Origin: an uncultured Oscillospiraceae bacterium | GTDB lineage: Bacteria > Bacillota > Clostridia > Oscillospirales > Acutalibacteraceae | Assembly: GCA_900543215.1 (NCBI GenBank) | Contig: UQQR01000019.1 | Location: forward strand, 1 to 33,271 | Direction of reading: 5' to 3' | Length of the DNA stretch: 33,271 bases | Part shown: positions 1 to 8,543 of the stretch, one piece after another | How the letters are laid out: each line of letters starts with the position of its first letter | Position numbering within the stretch: the first letter of the stretch is position 1 | Translations under genes and position numbers: made by a program | The notes under the pieces: model-generated | The model's database searches: none | What the model was told of the DNA's origin: nothing | The model's input: the letters and a program-made list of their open reading frames with translations, nothing else

Positions 1-105
1 AAAAGGACAGTAAATGCAATATATCCACATGTATTTGTATTTTTTCCATATATGTAGGTTTGTCAATGATGTGTTACAAAAAAGTTATTTCAAGCAAACT
101 GCAAA

Positions 106-315
106 TTATGCACTTCGGAATGTTTCAAGATACTTTTCAAAAATTTCACAGTTTACAAGGGCTACTTTGTCTATCTTATAAACTGCCTTAGCCTCCTTAG
201 CCAACTCCTGAAATTTAGTGAGACCAAGACTATATAATTCAGCGCCCTCTTGATAACGAACAAACCGTTTGGCCATCCGCTTTGTTGCTTCAACATCTTT
301 GCGTGCATATCCCAT
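106..315 (-). CDS. DUF6462-like small excisionase-type protein
   Basis: This small basic protein of 69 aa resembles the DUF6462 family that accompanies integrases in Clostridia integrative elements. Members are thought to act as DNA-binding excision or control factors, but I know of no proven function. The recognisable core is the run RYQEGAELYSLGLTKFQELA followed by YKIDKVALVN and IFEKYL, a helix-turn-helix-like pattern. I start it at 315 because a GGAGG sits 6 bases upstream there. An upstream GTG at 336 extends the frame but has no ribosome binding site, and the ATG at 321 lies against the GGAGG. In such elements this gene normally precedes the integrase. Here the integrase remnant lies upstream of it, so its true partner may lie beyond the window edge. 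Confidence 0.7.
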   Translation of the reverse strand: MGYARKDVEATKRMAKRFVRYQEGAELYSLGLTKFQELAKEAKAVYKIDKVALVNCEIFEKYLETFRSA

Positions 316-410
316 AAGCATCCTCCTTCCAAGCACGCAGAAAAATTAACTTAATATTTCTTTTTACAACACCAGCAATGAAAGGTGATCTTGTCTTAAT
401 AGCCCAAATA

Positions 411-442
411 TAAAACAAAAAGCACCCATCCTAAGACGAGTG
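411..442 (-). terminator. Rho-independent terminator downstream of the integrase remnant
   Basis: On the minus strand CACTCGTC pairs with GATGGGTG across a TTAG loop. This gives eight pairs including two G-T wobbles, followed directly by CTTTTTGTTTT. It lies about 230 bases past the integrase stop and before the DUF6462-like gene, so it would insulate that gene from read-through. Confidence 0.5.
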
Positions 443-475
443 TCAAAAATCTTAATGTTGCTTGAATTAACAAAA

Positions 476-580
476 GTATGTTGATACACAGGTCTTAGAT
501 ATTGCTCATTTCTCAAAAAAAACCAGTATGTATTTCAACATACCTGACACGCAGAAATGATGCGCCACAGGTCCCTGTGT
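476..580. repeat. Nested inverted repeats in a 356-base non-coding stretch
   Basis: A 9-bp perfect inverted repeat, gtatgttga at 476-484 and tcaacatac at 535-543, lies between the DUF6462-like gene and the integrase remnant. Just inside and outside it, acacagg (486-492) pairs with cctgtgt (574-580). Apart from these and the terminator at 411-442, I see no gene between 316 and 671. The repeats could be protein-binding sites of the former mobile element, but that is a guess. Confidence 0.35.
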
Positions 581-671
581 TCAAACAAACTCTCACAGCA
601 ATAATCATATTAAGTTTACATAATATACATCATAAAAATTACAATTTGTCAAGTATAAAAGTGTAAAATTT

Positions 672-1253
672 TCATTTTCTTTTAATTCTCACAAGGTCGG
701 CTGAATAACAATTGTTTGCATCCCATCTGCTGTGACCGATATTTTCTGAAAGCTCGTCCTCAATTTGTTCCATTGTAAGTTTACCTTCGGCTATCAAGTA
801 GGCCCTAGTTTCCTGATAATATAAATGCCTAAGACTGTGCCAATGAATAGATTTATGCCTCGGCTTTTTGCCGGGTCTGACTTCTTCTGCACGTTTGGGG
901 TCTGTAAATTTTTGCTTATGGTTATTCGTCCGATTTTCCAAGGATTTCAGTTCTCTTTTAACACTGTTTTTGTGATTATCGCAGATAACATAATCCCTTG
1001 ATAGCTTTCCGTTTTTCTTTGCATAATCCAAAACACGATTTAATATCTTCATCTGCATATCGGTATAAACCGGTATATATCTTTCACGACCGCCTTTTGT
1101 GTTCTTTAAATGCAACTGGCGGTATTCTATTGCCTTTTCAATTTGGTCAACTCTTAAAGTAACAAATTCTTCATGGCGGCAACCGAAGTATCTTCCCATA
1201 TAAAATTCCAAAACGACATCCATTCTTCCGTCAGCTAGGGTGGCTTTGACACC
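672..1253 (-). pseudogene. Tyrosine recombinase (integrase), C-terminal catalytic fragment
   Basis: This is the catalytic half of a phage/ICE-type tyrosine integrase. Visible hallmarks in order are the first arginine in GRYFGCRHEE, the lysine-containing beta-hairpin around NTKGGRERYIP, the box II motif HSLRH, and ENIGHSRWDANNCY carrying the final His/Trp and the nucleophile tyrosine. The open frame begins just after a TAA at 1254-1256. Only about 190 residues remain, against roughly 350-400 in full integrases, so the arm-binding and core-binding domains are missing. The first ATG in the frame is at 1223 with no convincing ribosome binding site. The catalytic residues are intact, so the loss of the N-terminus is what disables it. 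DNA on the 5' side (1254-1500) has no recognisable continuation. Confidence 0.75.
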
Positions 1254-1285
1254 TTATTTAAATTCAGAGATTTTAATCGACCTAT

Positions 1286-1487
1286 TACTACCTTTTCGAA
1301 ATTCGTTCTGATATAAACTGCCGATGCTTAGTATGAAAAGATGACTATCCTTTTGAAATGATCTAAATAGAATCTTATAAGAGTAATTTTAGATATACAA
1401 ACCAGATGAGATCGATCTGCAATATTCCTATAAAAGTATCTATCCTGTCTTTTTGATATGATTGATGACTATCTTTTCGAAATCAAC
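1286..1487. repeat. Three degenerate copies of a GATGACTATC-TTTTCGAAAT motif
   Basis: Similar stretches occur near 1286-1306 (ctattactaccttttcgaaa), 1340-1360 (gatgactatccttttgaaat) and 1465-1485 (gatgactatcttttcgaaat). They sit between the truncated integrase and the isomerase pseudogene, where I see no gene. They may be end sequences or binding sites of a lost element, or simply decayed coding repeats. Confidence 0.25.
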
Positions 1488-1559
1488 AAAAATATGACTG
1501 AGTATTCCGCGAAATACTGAACACCTTGACCGCCCAAGTTCAACCTGGACGGAATATTC

Positions 1560-1986
1560 ACTATTTTCACTCCGCATTCCTTTGCAAAGGGTAACAGTTC
1601 CAGATACATTTCTGCATTTCCTGTGCAGACTTATCATTATCGGAATGTATTACGCAAATTTTTCCGCCTGCTTCTGCGGTACATTCAATCGCCCGCTTAA
1701 AGTAGGAACGAATTTCAGGACATGAAGACGGAAACGGCGCATGAGACTGATTGCAGATAATTCCGCAATCGTTTCAGATTTTCTTCAGTTTCCGTGCAAA
1801 CGCCAGGTAATTATTTGACGCTAACGGATAGTTGTTCTCCAGAAGGGCTTTTCTGCCCCAATCATATTTGCACATCGCAAATATTGAAAAATCCCATGCG
1901 TCAAATCCTGCCTTAGCAATATACTCAATAGCCCTTTCTTCTCCTATTATATTGGCTGCAGATTATATTTCGGTTGATATTTTCAT
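1560..1986 (-). pseudogene. Sugar phosphate isomerase/epimerase (xylose isomerase-like TIM barrel), decayed
   Basis: Reading from the ATG at 1986 gives MKISTEI, a stop, then SAANIIGEERAIEYIAKAG and FDAWDFSIFAMCKYDWGRKA. After a second in-frame stop (TGA after FARKLKKI) it continues with SHAPFPSSCPEIRSYFKRAI and CTAEAGGKICVIH. These blocks match the start of the AP-endonuclease-2/sugar phosphate isomerase-epimerase family. Near 1617 one A appears to be missing: restoring it gives ENAEMYLELLPFAKECGVKI in register. Similarity ends shortly after, so two nonsense codons, a -1 frameshift and a missing C-terminal half make this a clear pseudogene. Intact relatives are usually about 260-300 aa. Such genes commonly sit in carbohydrate loci, so it may be a discarded member of this cluster. 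Confidence 0.75.
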
Positions 1987-2421
1987 AGCTGTATTACAAC
2001 CTTTACCATTCTAATTACGCCAACGATATTAACGATTTGAAAGCTTATCCTAAAATGTGCTCTAACCCCTACGGTGTTTCTTTTGAGAAAATTTGTGAAT
2101 GGGTTATAGGTGTCACACAAAACAATCAACTAATACGGCTTCTATTTTATATTTAAAATTTTTAAAAATATTTTTTAATATGAATTCACCCAGATGAATG
2201 TGCTTTTTTTTAACAGAGGTAATTAAATGATCATCGTCAATAACTGTAAATGTAGATACATATTCTATTTTATCATCAACGTTTTCAAAATCAGAAAGCA
2301 ACCGCTCGCTTTCTCTTAGGCAAAAGCATTTTCTTTTTTTTACGCTCGATAATAAAAAGCAATAGTAATAGTTTTCGGGATCTTAAATGGAAAATAATTC
2401 TCATCAATCAGAAAAATAAAA
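1987..2421. other. Low-complexity stretch with a weak 62-codon frame
   Basis: This 435-base gap contains no gene I can identify. A minus-strand frame at 2113-2301 (TTG start, 62 codons, sequence like FENVDDKIEYVSTF) extends upstream without a stop into a few more codons. That and a nearby fragment reading LIDENYFPFKIPKTITIAFY suggest a decayed protein gene. I cannot name the family, and no ribosome binding site supports the TTG. Confidence 0.25.
2293..2314 (-). terminator. Weak candidate hairpin downstream of the GH36-type gene
   Basis: AGAAAGC and GCTTTCT form a 7-bp stem with an 8-base loop about 110 bases past the stop of the GH36-type gene. The following tract is only CTGATTTTG, so a terminator role is weakly supported. 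Confidence 0.25.
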
Positions 2422-4023
2422 TCAATAAGGTTGAACAGTTCTACCCAAAAGCACAGGATAAGAATCCATAACAAAATCATATTCCTTTATTTTACCGTCA
2501 ATCATCCAAATAGCAGGTTGATTGTTATAAAGCCAATCAATCGGTTCAGCAGAATTCTGCTGAATTGCATTAATTCTCAACGCATCTATTAGATCTTTTT
2601 TTATTTCTTTGGTAAGGGAATCGGGTTGTATAGAAACAAATAATGGAGTTCCGCTTTTTGCCAACAAGTCGAGCCATTGTCGGTTTAATTTCCAATCAAT
2701 CATATTTTTTATAATTCCGACACAATCTGCATCGACCTTATAAAAAGCATTATTTTGGCACATTCTGAATGCCAACGCATTTATTCCGTAAGCTCGGGTT
2801 CTGCTCCATTCTTTACCGCTTGTATCATCACCTGCACGGTAAAGTTCAAATATACCAGCAGAGAGATGTGATATTGTGTTGCAACCTATAATTATCATTT
2901 CACCCGCTTCCTCACGAAGAAGTCTGTAAAAATCAAGTATAACTTCCGCGCTTGTCTTAGTCTTATCGTGAAATGTCCAACCGTAATCGGGCGTGACCAT
3001 GCCGTTTAGATTGATACCGAAATTTCCAAATATATCAAATGTCGAAAAATCGTGCTTGATTAGTTCATAACCCCAAGCTTTAATCCTCCTAATAATCTTC
3101 CTCAAATGTTCTTTTACTTCAGTAACGGTAGGATCAAGATATCCTAAAAAACCATCCTCTGTGTTTATGTAATTCTCATCCATACAAGCGCCCGACGGTT
3201 TTTTTATTCGCCATTCGGGATGCTTATTTTGTGCCTCTAAATCGAACAAGGGTCTAAACCATATGCCGGGACGAACGCCACGTTTTTTTATTTCACAGCA
3301 AATTTCTTCCATGTCACCGAACTTTTCATTTGGTTTCCAAGGTCCTTTGCATCGATTTACAGACCACCCGTCATCAATAACCATAAACGGCTTATTTTCA
3401 TTTTCACCGGCAAGCTCAGATATTATATCGGCATCCCTTAAAATATCTTTGCGGCTACTGTTTCCGTAAGCATAATACCAATTATTACTACCATATACAG
3501 GAATTTTCGGCAACCGAGGATTTTTGCACATAAGACGGCAAAAATTCTGTGCCGCCTTAAACGGTGATATATCTTCATAACGTTCACATATAATAACACC
3601 AGCAAGTAGAGTTCTTCCGTTCAATTCAACGCCTGTTCCGCCGCAACGCACATCAAACCACGCAGTACAACCTCTTTGGTCGCATTGAAAGCTGACAAAA
3701 CTATTACAACCCGTCATAACTCCGCAGCCAACAGTTTTATTCCCGCAATTAGCAATAAAATACCATGGCATAAAAATTTCCCCGTTAAGTGAATGCCACT
3801 CCATATTACCGTAGCTTCGTTCCCACTTATCACCCATTATTCTTGTCGGAGCTGTAATAATATGGTTCCAGCGCATACAAATAAACCGTGGTCTGCTATT
3901 TTGGGCAGTAATATTTACAAACATCCTTCTATTACTAACTTTGATTTCAACAAAAGCATCTGTTTCATCTTTTTCCTCGCAATAAACTTTAATATCGTCA
4001 GGATGCTTTAAAATATTTATCAT
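2422..4023 (-). CDS. GH36-type (clan GH-D) alpha-galactosidase-like enzyme
   Basis: This 533-aa protein without signal peptide or membrane segment is a predicted cytoplasmic exo-glycosidase, most likely releasing terminal alpha-galactose. An N-terminal beta domain spans about residues 1-165. A TIM barrel follows, beginning near VYGSNNWYYAYG (176-187) with MVIDDGW at 214-220. The nucleophile is the Asp in LIKHDFS (D325), and the acid/base is one of the aspartates in RAGDD (D399/D400). These clan GH-D hallmarks are seen directly. The substrate could instead be alpha-N-acetylgalactosamine or another alpha-linked sugar. AAAGGA precedes the ATG. It is the last gene of the enzyme operon, 40 bases after the GH35 gene, and is shorter than classical 700-aa GH36 enzymes but typical of compact members. 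Confidence 0.75.
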   Translation of the reverse strand: MINILKHPDDIKVYCEEKDETDAFVEIKVSNRRMFVNITAQNSRPRFICMRWNHIITAPTRIMGDKWERSYGNMEWHSLNGEIFMPWYFIANCGNKTVGCGVMTGCNSFVSFQCDQRGCTAWFDVRCGGTGVELNGRTLLAGVIICERYEDISPFKAAQNFCRLMCKNPRLPKIPVYGSNNWYYAYGNSSRKDILRDADIISELAGENENKPFMVIDDGWSVNRCKGPWKPNEKFGDMEEICCEIKKRGVRPGIWFRPLFDLEAQNKHPEWRIKKPSGACMDENYINTEDGFLGYLDPTVTEVKEHLRKIIRRIKAWGYELIKHDFSTFDIFGNFGINLNGMVTPDYGWTFHDKTKTSAEVILDFYRLLREEAGEMIIIGCNTISHLSAGIFELYRAGDDTSGKEWSRTRAYGINALAFRMCQNNAFYKVDADCVGIIKNMIDWKLNRQWLDLLAKSGTPLFVSIQPDSLTKEIKKDLIDALRINAIQQNSAEPIDWLYNNQPAIWMIDGKIKEYDFVMDSYPVLLGRTVQPY

Positions 4024-4063
4024 ACCATTATCCTTTAATTATAACATAGCAAAATAATATTTA

Positions 4064-5884
4064 CTATTGAAAAACATGTGACTCTTTACATTCAACAAAC
4101 GAAGTTGAGCCGTTATACTCGGTATCAAAAATTTCTATAACATTATTATTTTCTTTTAATAGCGAGCCGGGAATATAAAGTGTTTTTTGTGGTCCGTTAT
4201 CGCAATAACGCCCTATGTTAAAACCGTTCACCCAAATACACCCGTGTGTAAAGCCGTTCAGTGATACAAATGTATCTACACCCGCTTTTGCATCAAAAAC
4301 ACCCTTTAGAAAAACCGGCATATTGTCACAAGCATTACGTGAAGAAAGCGATTGATACCTTAATCCCAAAATATTATCTAATGGAAGCGAAATTTGAACC
4401 CAATTGAATGAATTGCGGCAATTTTCGGTTATAGAGGGTTTTACAATCCCCTTGTATTCTTCCCAACTTTCTGCAGTACAGCTTCTACCCATATTTTCCA
4501 CTAAAAACTCAATTTTAAGTCCTTTGGAAGGTACTGAAAAGTCGACAGCATTATTGTCAGTTGTCCTGTCAAATGTGCATTTATATTTCCCATTCATATA
4601 TACAGTTGCTCTATCACGCACGGAATTATCTAAAGCAAGCCTTGACCAACTGTTATTTCCCCTTAGCTCAGTAGTATAAAGAACATAGCCAAAGTTTTGA
4701 TCAAGCTCCTCCATAGTCGTAGGCAGAATTGATTTCACCGTTTTTTTAGATAAGATATCCAGATTATCAAATAAATTTGCCGCCTGCGTCAATTTTATTG
4801 TAATGCTTTGTGATTTTCTTTTAGGCAGATTGTGCGCTCTTTTCAGCTTGCCTAAATATTCATCCAATACATCTCTGCAAAGATAATATTTTTCAGTCGG
4901 ATTTCCGTCTTCGCCGATCAAAGCATCAACATCGTAAGAAGTTGCATAAGGCAAAAATCGCGGATAGTTTTTATCTTCGGAAGGCAAAAACGGTGAGCCG
5001 TATGTAGAACCCGATGTGAATCCAAAATTTGTACCGCCCGCAAACATATAAAAATTAACATACGCACCTTTATTCAGCGCTATCCTATAAGCGTCTGCGG
5101 TTTCTTTTGCTGATCTTGGTTTGAAATTTTCACCCCAAATAACAGATTGACCTACCCAGAGTTCTCCAACAAACAACGGGAAACCGGGACGGTTGGTTTC
5201 TAAAACCTCCATTGCTTTTTCAGTCATATCCGGTGTTGAGCGGTAATTTATTCCATGCCAACAATCCTCAAGACTTCCGTTGACCGTCATTAAACCGCTG
5301 AGACCGTCCGTTGTATAAAACGGTACATCAACTCCGTTATCAGTAAGAATTTTACGTAATGTAATAAGATATTCTCTATCATTTCCGTAACCGCCGTATT
5401 CATTATCAAGTGCAACTGCTATTATCGGACCGCCGTTTGTTGAAAGATACGGAACAAATTCCTTGCAAAGCCTTTGATAATAGTTTTTAACCGGATCAAT
5501 ATATTTTTCATCCCTGCTGCGAAGAGCAATTCCCCTTCTTTTTAAAAGCCATGAGGGAAGTCCTCCTAAATCGCATTCGGAGCATATGAACGGTGCCGGT
5601 CTGAACATAATTTTTAAACCTGAGTCTTTAACGAGCTCTAAAAAGCCCCTTAAATTCAACTCGCCTACTCCACCGAAAAAGTCGAATTCTCCCTCTTTCG
5701 GTTCATGCAAATGCCATGGGACATAGACCTGAATTGCAGTAAGGCCAAAATCCTTAGCTAAATCCAATCTATGTTTCCAATCATTCGGGTGAATTCTAAA
5801 ATAATGAATATCACCCGAAGCTAAATAAAAATCTTTATCACCAAGTTTTAAACCTGATTTTGCAATTTTTAAAATATTTTTCAT
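4064..5884 (-). CDS. GH35 beta-galactosidase-like enzyme
   Basis: This 606-aa soluble protein carries the GH35 signature from the N-terminus: SGDIHYFRIHPNDW (residues 23-36), then VYVPWHLHEPKEGEFDF. The acid/base glutamate is in LDNEYGGYG (E162) and the nucleophile is in FVGELWVGQ (E241). NFYMFAGGTNFGFTSG is also typical of GH35. The C-terminal third holds beta-sandwich domains ending with WVNGFNIGRYC, as in bacterial family members of this length. No signal peptide is visible, so it should act inside the cell on imported oligosaccharides, removing terminal beta-linked galactose. GH35 also includes exo-beta-glucosaminidases, so the sugar is not certain. It lies between nagA and the GH36-type gene in one operon, with an AAGGA upstream of the ATG. 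Confidence 0.85.
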   Translation of the reverse strand: MKNILKIAKSGLKLGDKDFYLASGDIHYFRIHPNDWKHRLDLAKDFGLTAIQVYVPWHLHEPKEGEFDFFGGVGELNLRGFLELVKDSGLKIMFRPAPFICSECDLGGLPSWLLKRRGIALRSRDEKYIDPVKNYYQRLCKEFVPYLSTNGGPIIAVALDNEYGGYGNDREYLITLRKILTDNGVDVPFYTTDGLSGLMTVNGSLEDCWHGINYRSTPDMTEKAMEVLETNRPGFPLFVGELWVGQSVIWGENFKPRSAKETADAYRIALNKGAYVNFYMFAGGTNFGFTSGSTYGSPFLPSEDKNYPRFLPYATSYDVDALIGEDGNPTEKYYLCRDVLDEYLGKLKRAHNLPKRKSQSITIKLTQAANLFDNLDILSKKTVKSILPTTMEELDQNFGYVLYTTELRGNNSWSRLALDNSVRDRATVYMNGKYKCTFDRTTDNNAVDFSVPSKGLKIEFLVENMGRSCTAESWEEYKGIVKPSITENCRNSFNWVQISLPLDNILGLRYQSLSSRNACDNMPVFLKGVFDAKAGVDTFVSLNGFTHGCIWVNGFNIGRYCDNGPQKTLYIPGSLLKENNNVIEIFDTEYNGSTSFVECKESHVFQ

Positions 5885-5937
5885 TTATTAGGCAATCCTT
5901 AAGTATTTTTATACTGCAACCAAGATCTGCGGTTTTG

Positions 5938-7122
5938 TTAATATATAATATTTCCGTGAAGCATAACCGTTTCAACATTAAGGCCTTTGTCAACCATTAG
6001 TATATCTGCATCCTTACCAATCTCAATGCTTCCTTTTGTTTCGCCTATTCCAATATAATTTGCAGGTGTTTTTGAAAGCATAACCGAGGCATCTGTTAAT
6101 GAAAAACCATAATTGAGGCATAATACTTTAAGGCAACGATCCATCGTTGCAATGCTCCCTGCATACGAGGATAAATCGGGCAACTTTGCAACTCCGTCAT
6201 CAACTATTACATCTGTACCGTTTTCAATGCTGCCAAGCTTTCCGCATTTAATATCAGTACCTGCAATACGCATAGCATCAGTTATTGCCATAACCTTATC
6301 TATACCCTTAATTTTTACAGCAAGTCTCAATATATCCCTCGGAATATGTCTGCCATCGCAAATCAATTCTACACATACATTATCGTTAAGATATGCCGCC
6401 TCTACTACACCCGCAAGAACCCTTTGCCCTTCCTTTCGATATGTTGTAACGGCATTATAAAAATGTGTAACATGAGAAAAGCCGATATCGATTCCGTTTT
6501 GTGCTTCCTCGCTTGTTGCGGCAGAATGTGCAATAGAAAAAAGTATTCCGTTTTTTTTCATTTTATCGGCAAACATCTCAATACCGTCAAGTTCGGGTGC
6601 CGCATCCCATCTAATAATATCACCGTTGGCAAAATTCAATATTTCATCTATTTCATTTTCATCCGGCAATCTTAGCAAATTACTCGGTTGTGCACCACTG
6701 CTTTTGGAATTTGCTCCGGAGAAATACGGACCCTCCAAATGAACACCGGGAGTAATACAGGACAAACTGCTATTATTTTTAAAATCCTTATAGCATTTCA
6801 AAAAACACAACAAATCTTTTTCGGATGCTGTCATAGCTGTAGGTAACAGCGTGGTAGTACCATGCTTTAAATGTGCTTTGACCGAATTACAAAAAGCTTC
6901 CTCACTGCCATCCATAAAATCAGAACCGCCTCCGCCGTGAACATGAATATCCACAAATCCAGGCAAAATATATTTGCCTCCGGCATCAATCACATCATCT
7001 GCAGAAACCGGATTATTGCAAATATCTGCAATTTTGCCGTTTTTAATAAGTAAGTATTTATTTTTAAGTATCTCACCTGGAATTACAACGTCAGCATTTT
7101 TTATACAAGTTTTTTTCATCAT
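5938..7122 (-). CDS. nagA: N-acetylglucosamine-6-phosphate deacetylase
   Basis: This 394-aa cytosolic amidohydrolase converts N-acetylglucosamine-6-phosphate to glucosamine-6-phosphate plus acetate, the first committed step of GlcNAc catabolism. Family hallmarks are seen in order: metal-binding HVHGGGG (H60, H62), GVHLEGPYFS with the metal ligand E130, IAHSAAT (H199), THFYNAV (H220), and the catalytic aspartate in AITDAMRIAGT (D282). The length matches the family. The ATG overlaps the stop of the upstream glycosidase gene as ATGA, indicating translational coupling; a second ATG follows immediately at 7119. Its place among glycosidase genes says the imported glycan yields GlcNAc. Neither a glucosamine-6-phosphate deaminase nor a GlcNAc kinase is present in the window. 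Confidence 0.92.
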   Translation of the reverse strand: MMKKTCIKNADVVIPGEILKNKYLLIKNGKIADICNNPVSADDVIDAGGKYILPGFVDIHVHGGGGSDFMDGSEEAFCNSVKAHLKHGTTTLLPTAMTASEKDLLCFLKCYKDFKNNSSLSCITPGVHLEGPYFSGANSKSSGAQPSNLLRLPDENEIDEILNFANGDIIRWDAAPELDGIEMFADKMKKNGILFSIAHSAATSEEAQNGIDIGFSHVTHFYNAVTTYRKEGQRVLAGVVEAAYLNDNVCVELICDGRHIPRDILRLAVKIKGIDKVMAITDAMRIAGTDIKCGKLGSIENGTDVIVDDGVAKLPDLSSYAGSIATMDRCLKVLCLNYGFSLTDASVMLSKTPANYIGIGETKGSIEIGKDADILMVDKGLNVETVMLHGNIIY

Positions 7123-8543
7123 TTCAATTCAATCTCTATATTATGCGTACCGTAAAGTTCATTGCTTATAAACGGTTTTGATTCTATTCCGTCAATGCTA
7201 AATGATTTAATTTCCTTTCCTTTTCCGATTATATTAATGTTAATTACCGCACTGCGATATTTAAGATTATATAAAGAAATATTATCCGCAAGTTCTGTAC
7301 CCGAAGGCACATATTCAATACCGTTTTCACGATATTTCAATCCCACAAAATCCATATAAATATTTCTTAAAAACGCAGTAGCACTCCATGTCTGGCACGG
7401 CTTGCAATCCCAATAATTGTATGCAATGCCTTTGCCGTCATTTTCCTGTACGCCGCCGTACATTTCACCGCTAATTGGGTGATAAATCTCAGCAAACTGA
7501 TAAAATCTCAAAGCATTTTCAGTCTGAAGCATAAGCTCCTTATCAAATAAATCACTTCTGTCGTCTTTCAATACCGCATCTGCCCAAAATCCCTGCACAT
7601 GTGGCCATACCGTCCCACTATGTCTTCCGAATCCCATACCGTCAGGTGTATTATATCTGGGAAAACTCGGATAAACACAGGGCATTCCATATTCTGTTGT
7701 TTTATGATTCTTTATTATTTTCTTGACTTTATCATTATCCGCTACCCCAAACAGTATGGCAAAGCTTATTCCAAGACCTTCCTGTGATTCACATCCGCCA
7801 AAATTATCGCAAATATAATCGTATGTACCTTTTTCTTCATTCCAAAAAGTATTGTTTATTGCATTTTTCATTTTTAGAGCTTTACCTGTATATTTTTCTT
7901 TTAATCCAAGCTCGCAGCCCATTTTATCCGCCAATACATAAGAATAATAGTACAGACAGTTGGTTGATAAAGTATACATAGGTATTCCCACACCTTTATC
8001 AACACAAAGTTCTCTGTTTCGTTTTGAAAACTCGATAATTCCGCTCCAATTATGAGCTGCGTATATATCTGGGTACGCCGAAACACCGTCTCCGTAACAG
8101 GCAGGTCCCCTAAACAAATTCAGTTCTTCTGAAAATTCTGTATTTTCAAAGTATTCAAGGGAATTACAAACAGCTTCATAAGCAATTTTCAAAAACTCTC
8201 TATCTCCAGTATATAAATATTGCCACCATGCGCCAATCGTCCAGATGATTCTGTCCCAGTACTCTCCGTCAATGAAGTATCCTTTTTCATCTCTTCCCAT
8301 CACGGATTTTAATGTATTAAGCGCCACATCCGGACAAATTAGTCCTGCGGCATTCCACACATTCATTGCGGCATCACGGGTCCACGGAGTTGAATAACCG
8401 AGACCTGCTAGCAAACACGGCTTTACTTCCTCTAAAACTCCCGCTTTATAAGGATAAATATTTCCTGCAACGGTAGCAATTGCCAATCTATAAGCTAAGT
8501 TAATTTGCTTGTTATTAGTAACTAAATAAGGTGTAGAAATCAT
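7119..8543 (-). CDS. Six-hairpin (alpha/alpha)6 glycosidase-like protein
   Basis: This 474-aa soluble protein has the look of (alpha/alpha)6-barrel glycosidases of the GH15/GH63/MGH1-like and debranching-enzyme groups. Supporting motifs are GYSTPWTRDAAMNVWNAAG (residues 49-67, with WTRD at 54-57), WTIGAWWQYLYTGDREFL, GFGRHSGTVWPHVQGFWADA and YWDCKPCQTWSATAFL. I cannot place it in a numbered GH family or name a substrate. No signal peptide is present, so it should act inside the cell. It overlaps the GH38 stop by ATGA, with a GAGGAG ribosome binding site inside the end of the GH38 gene, and overlaps the nagA start by ATGA. It is therefore co-translated with both, which suggests it acts on the same imported oligosaccharide. 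Confidence 0.6.
   Translation of the reverse strand: MISTPYLVTNNKQINLAYRLAIATVAGNIYPYKAGVLEEVKPCLLAGLGYSTPWTRDAAMNVWNAAGLICPDVALNTLKSVMGRDEKGYFIDGEYWDRIIWTIGAWWQYLYTGDREFLKIAYEAVCNSLEYFENTEFSEELNLFRGPACYGDGVSAYPDIYAAHNWSGIIEFSKRNRELCVDKGVGIPMYTLSTNCLYYYSYVLADKMGCELGLKEKYTGKALKMKNAINNTFWNEEKGTYDYICDNFGGCESQEGLGISFAILFGVADNDKVKKIIKNHKTTEYGMPCVYPSFPRYNTPDGMGFGRHSGTVWPHVQGFWADAVLKDDRSDLFDKELMLQTENALRFYQFAEIYHPISGEMYGGVQENDGKGIAYNYWDCKPCQTWSATAFLRNIYMDFVGLKYRENGIEYVPSGTELADNISLYNLKYRSAVININIIGKGKEIKSFSIDGIESKPFISNELYGTHNIEIELK

Noticed and set aside
1832..2014. Plus-strand 60-codon frame as a gene
   Set aside because: It overlaps the isomerase pseudogene, whose minus-strand reading gives clear family blocks.
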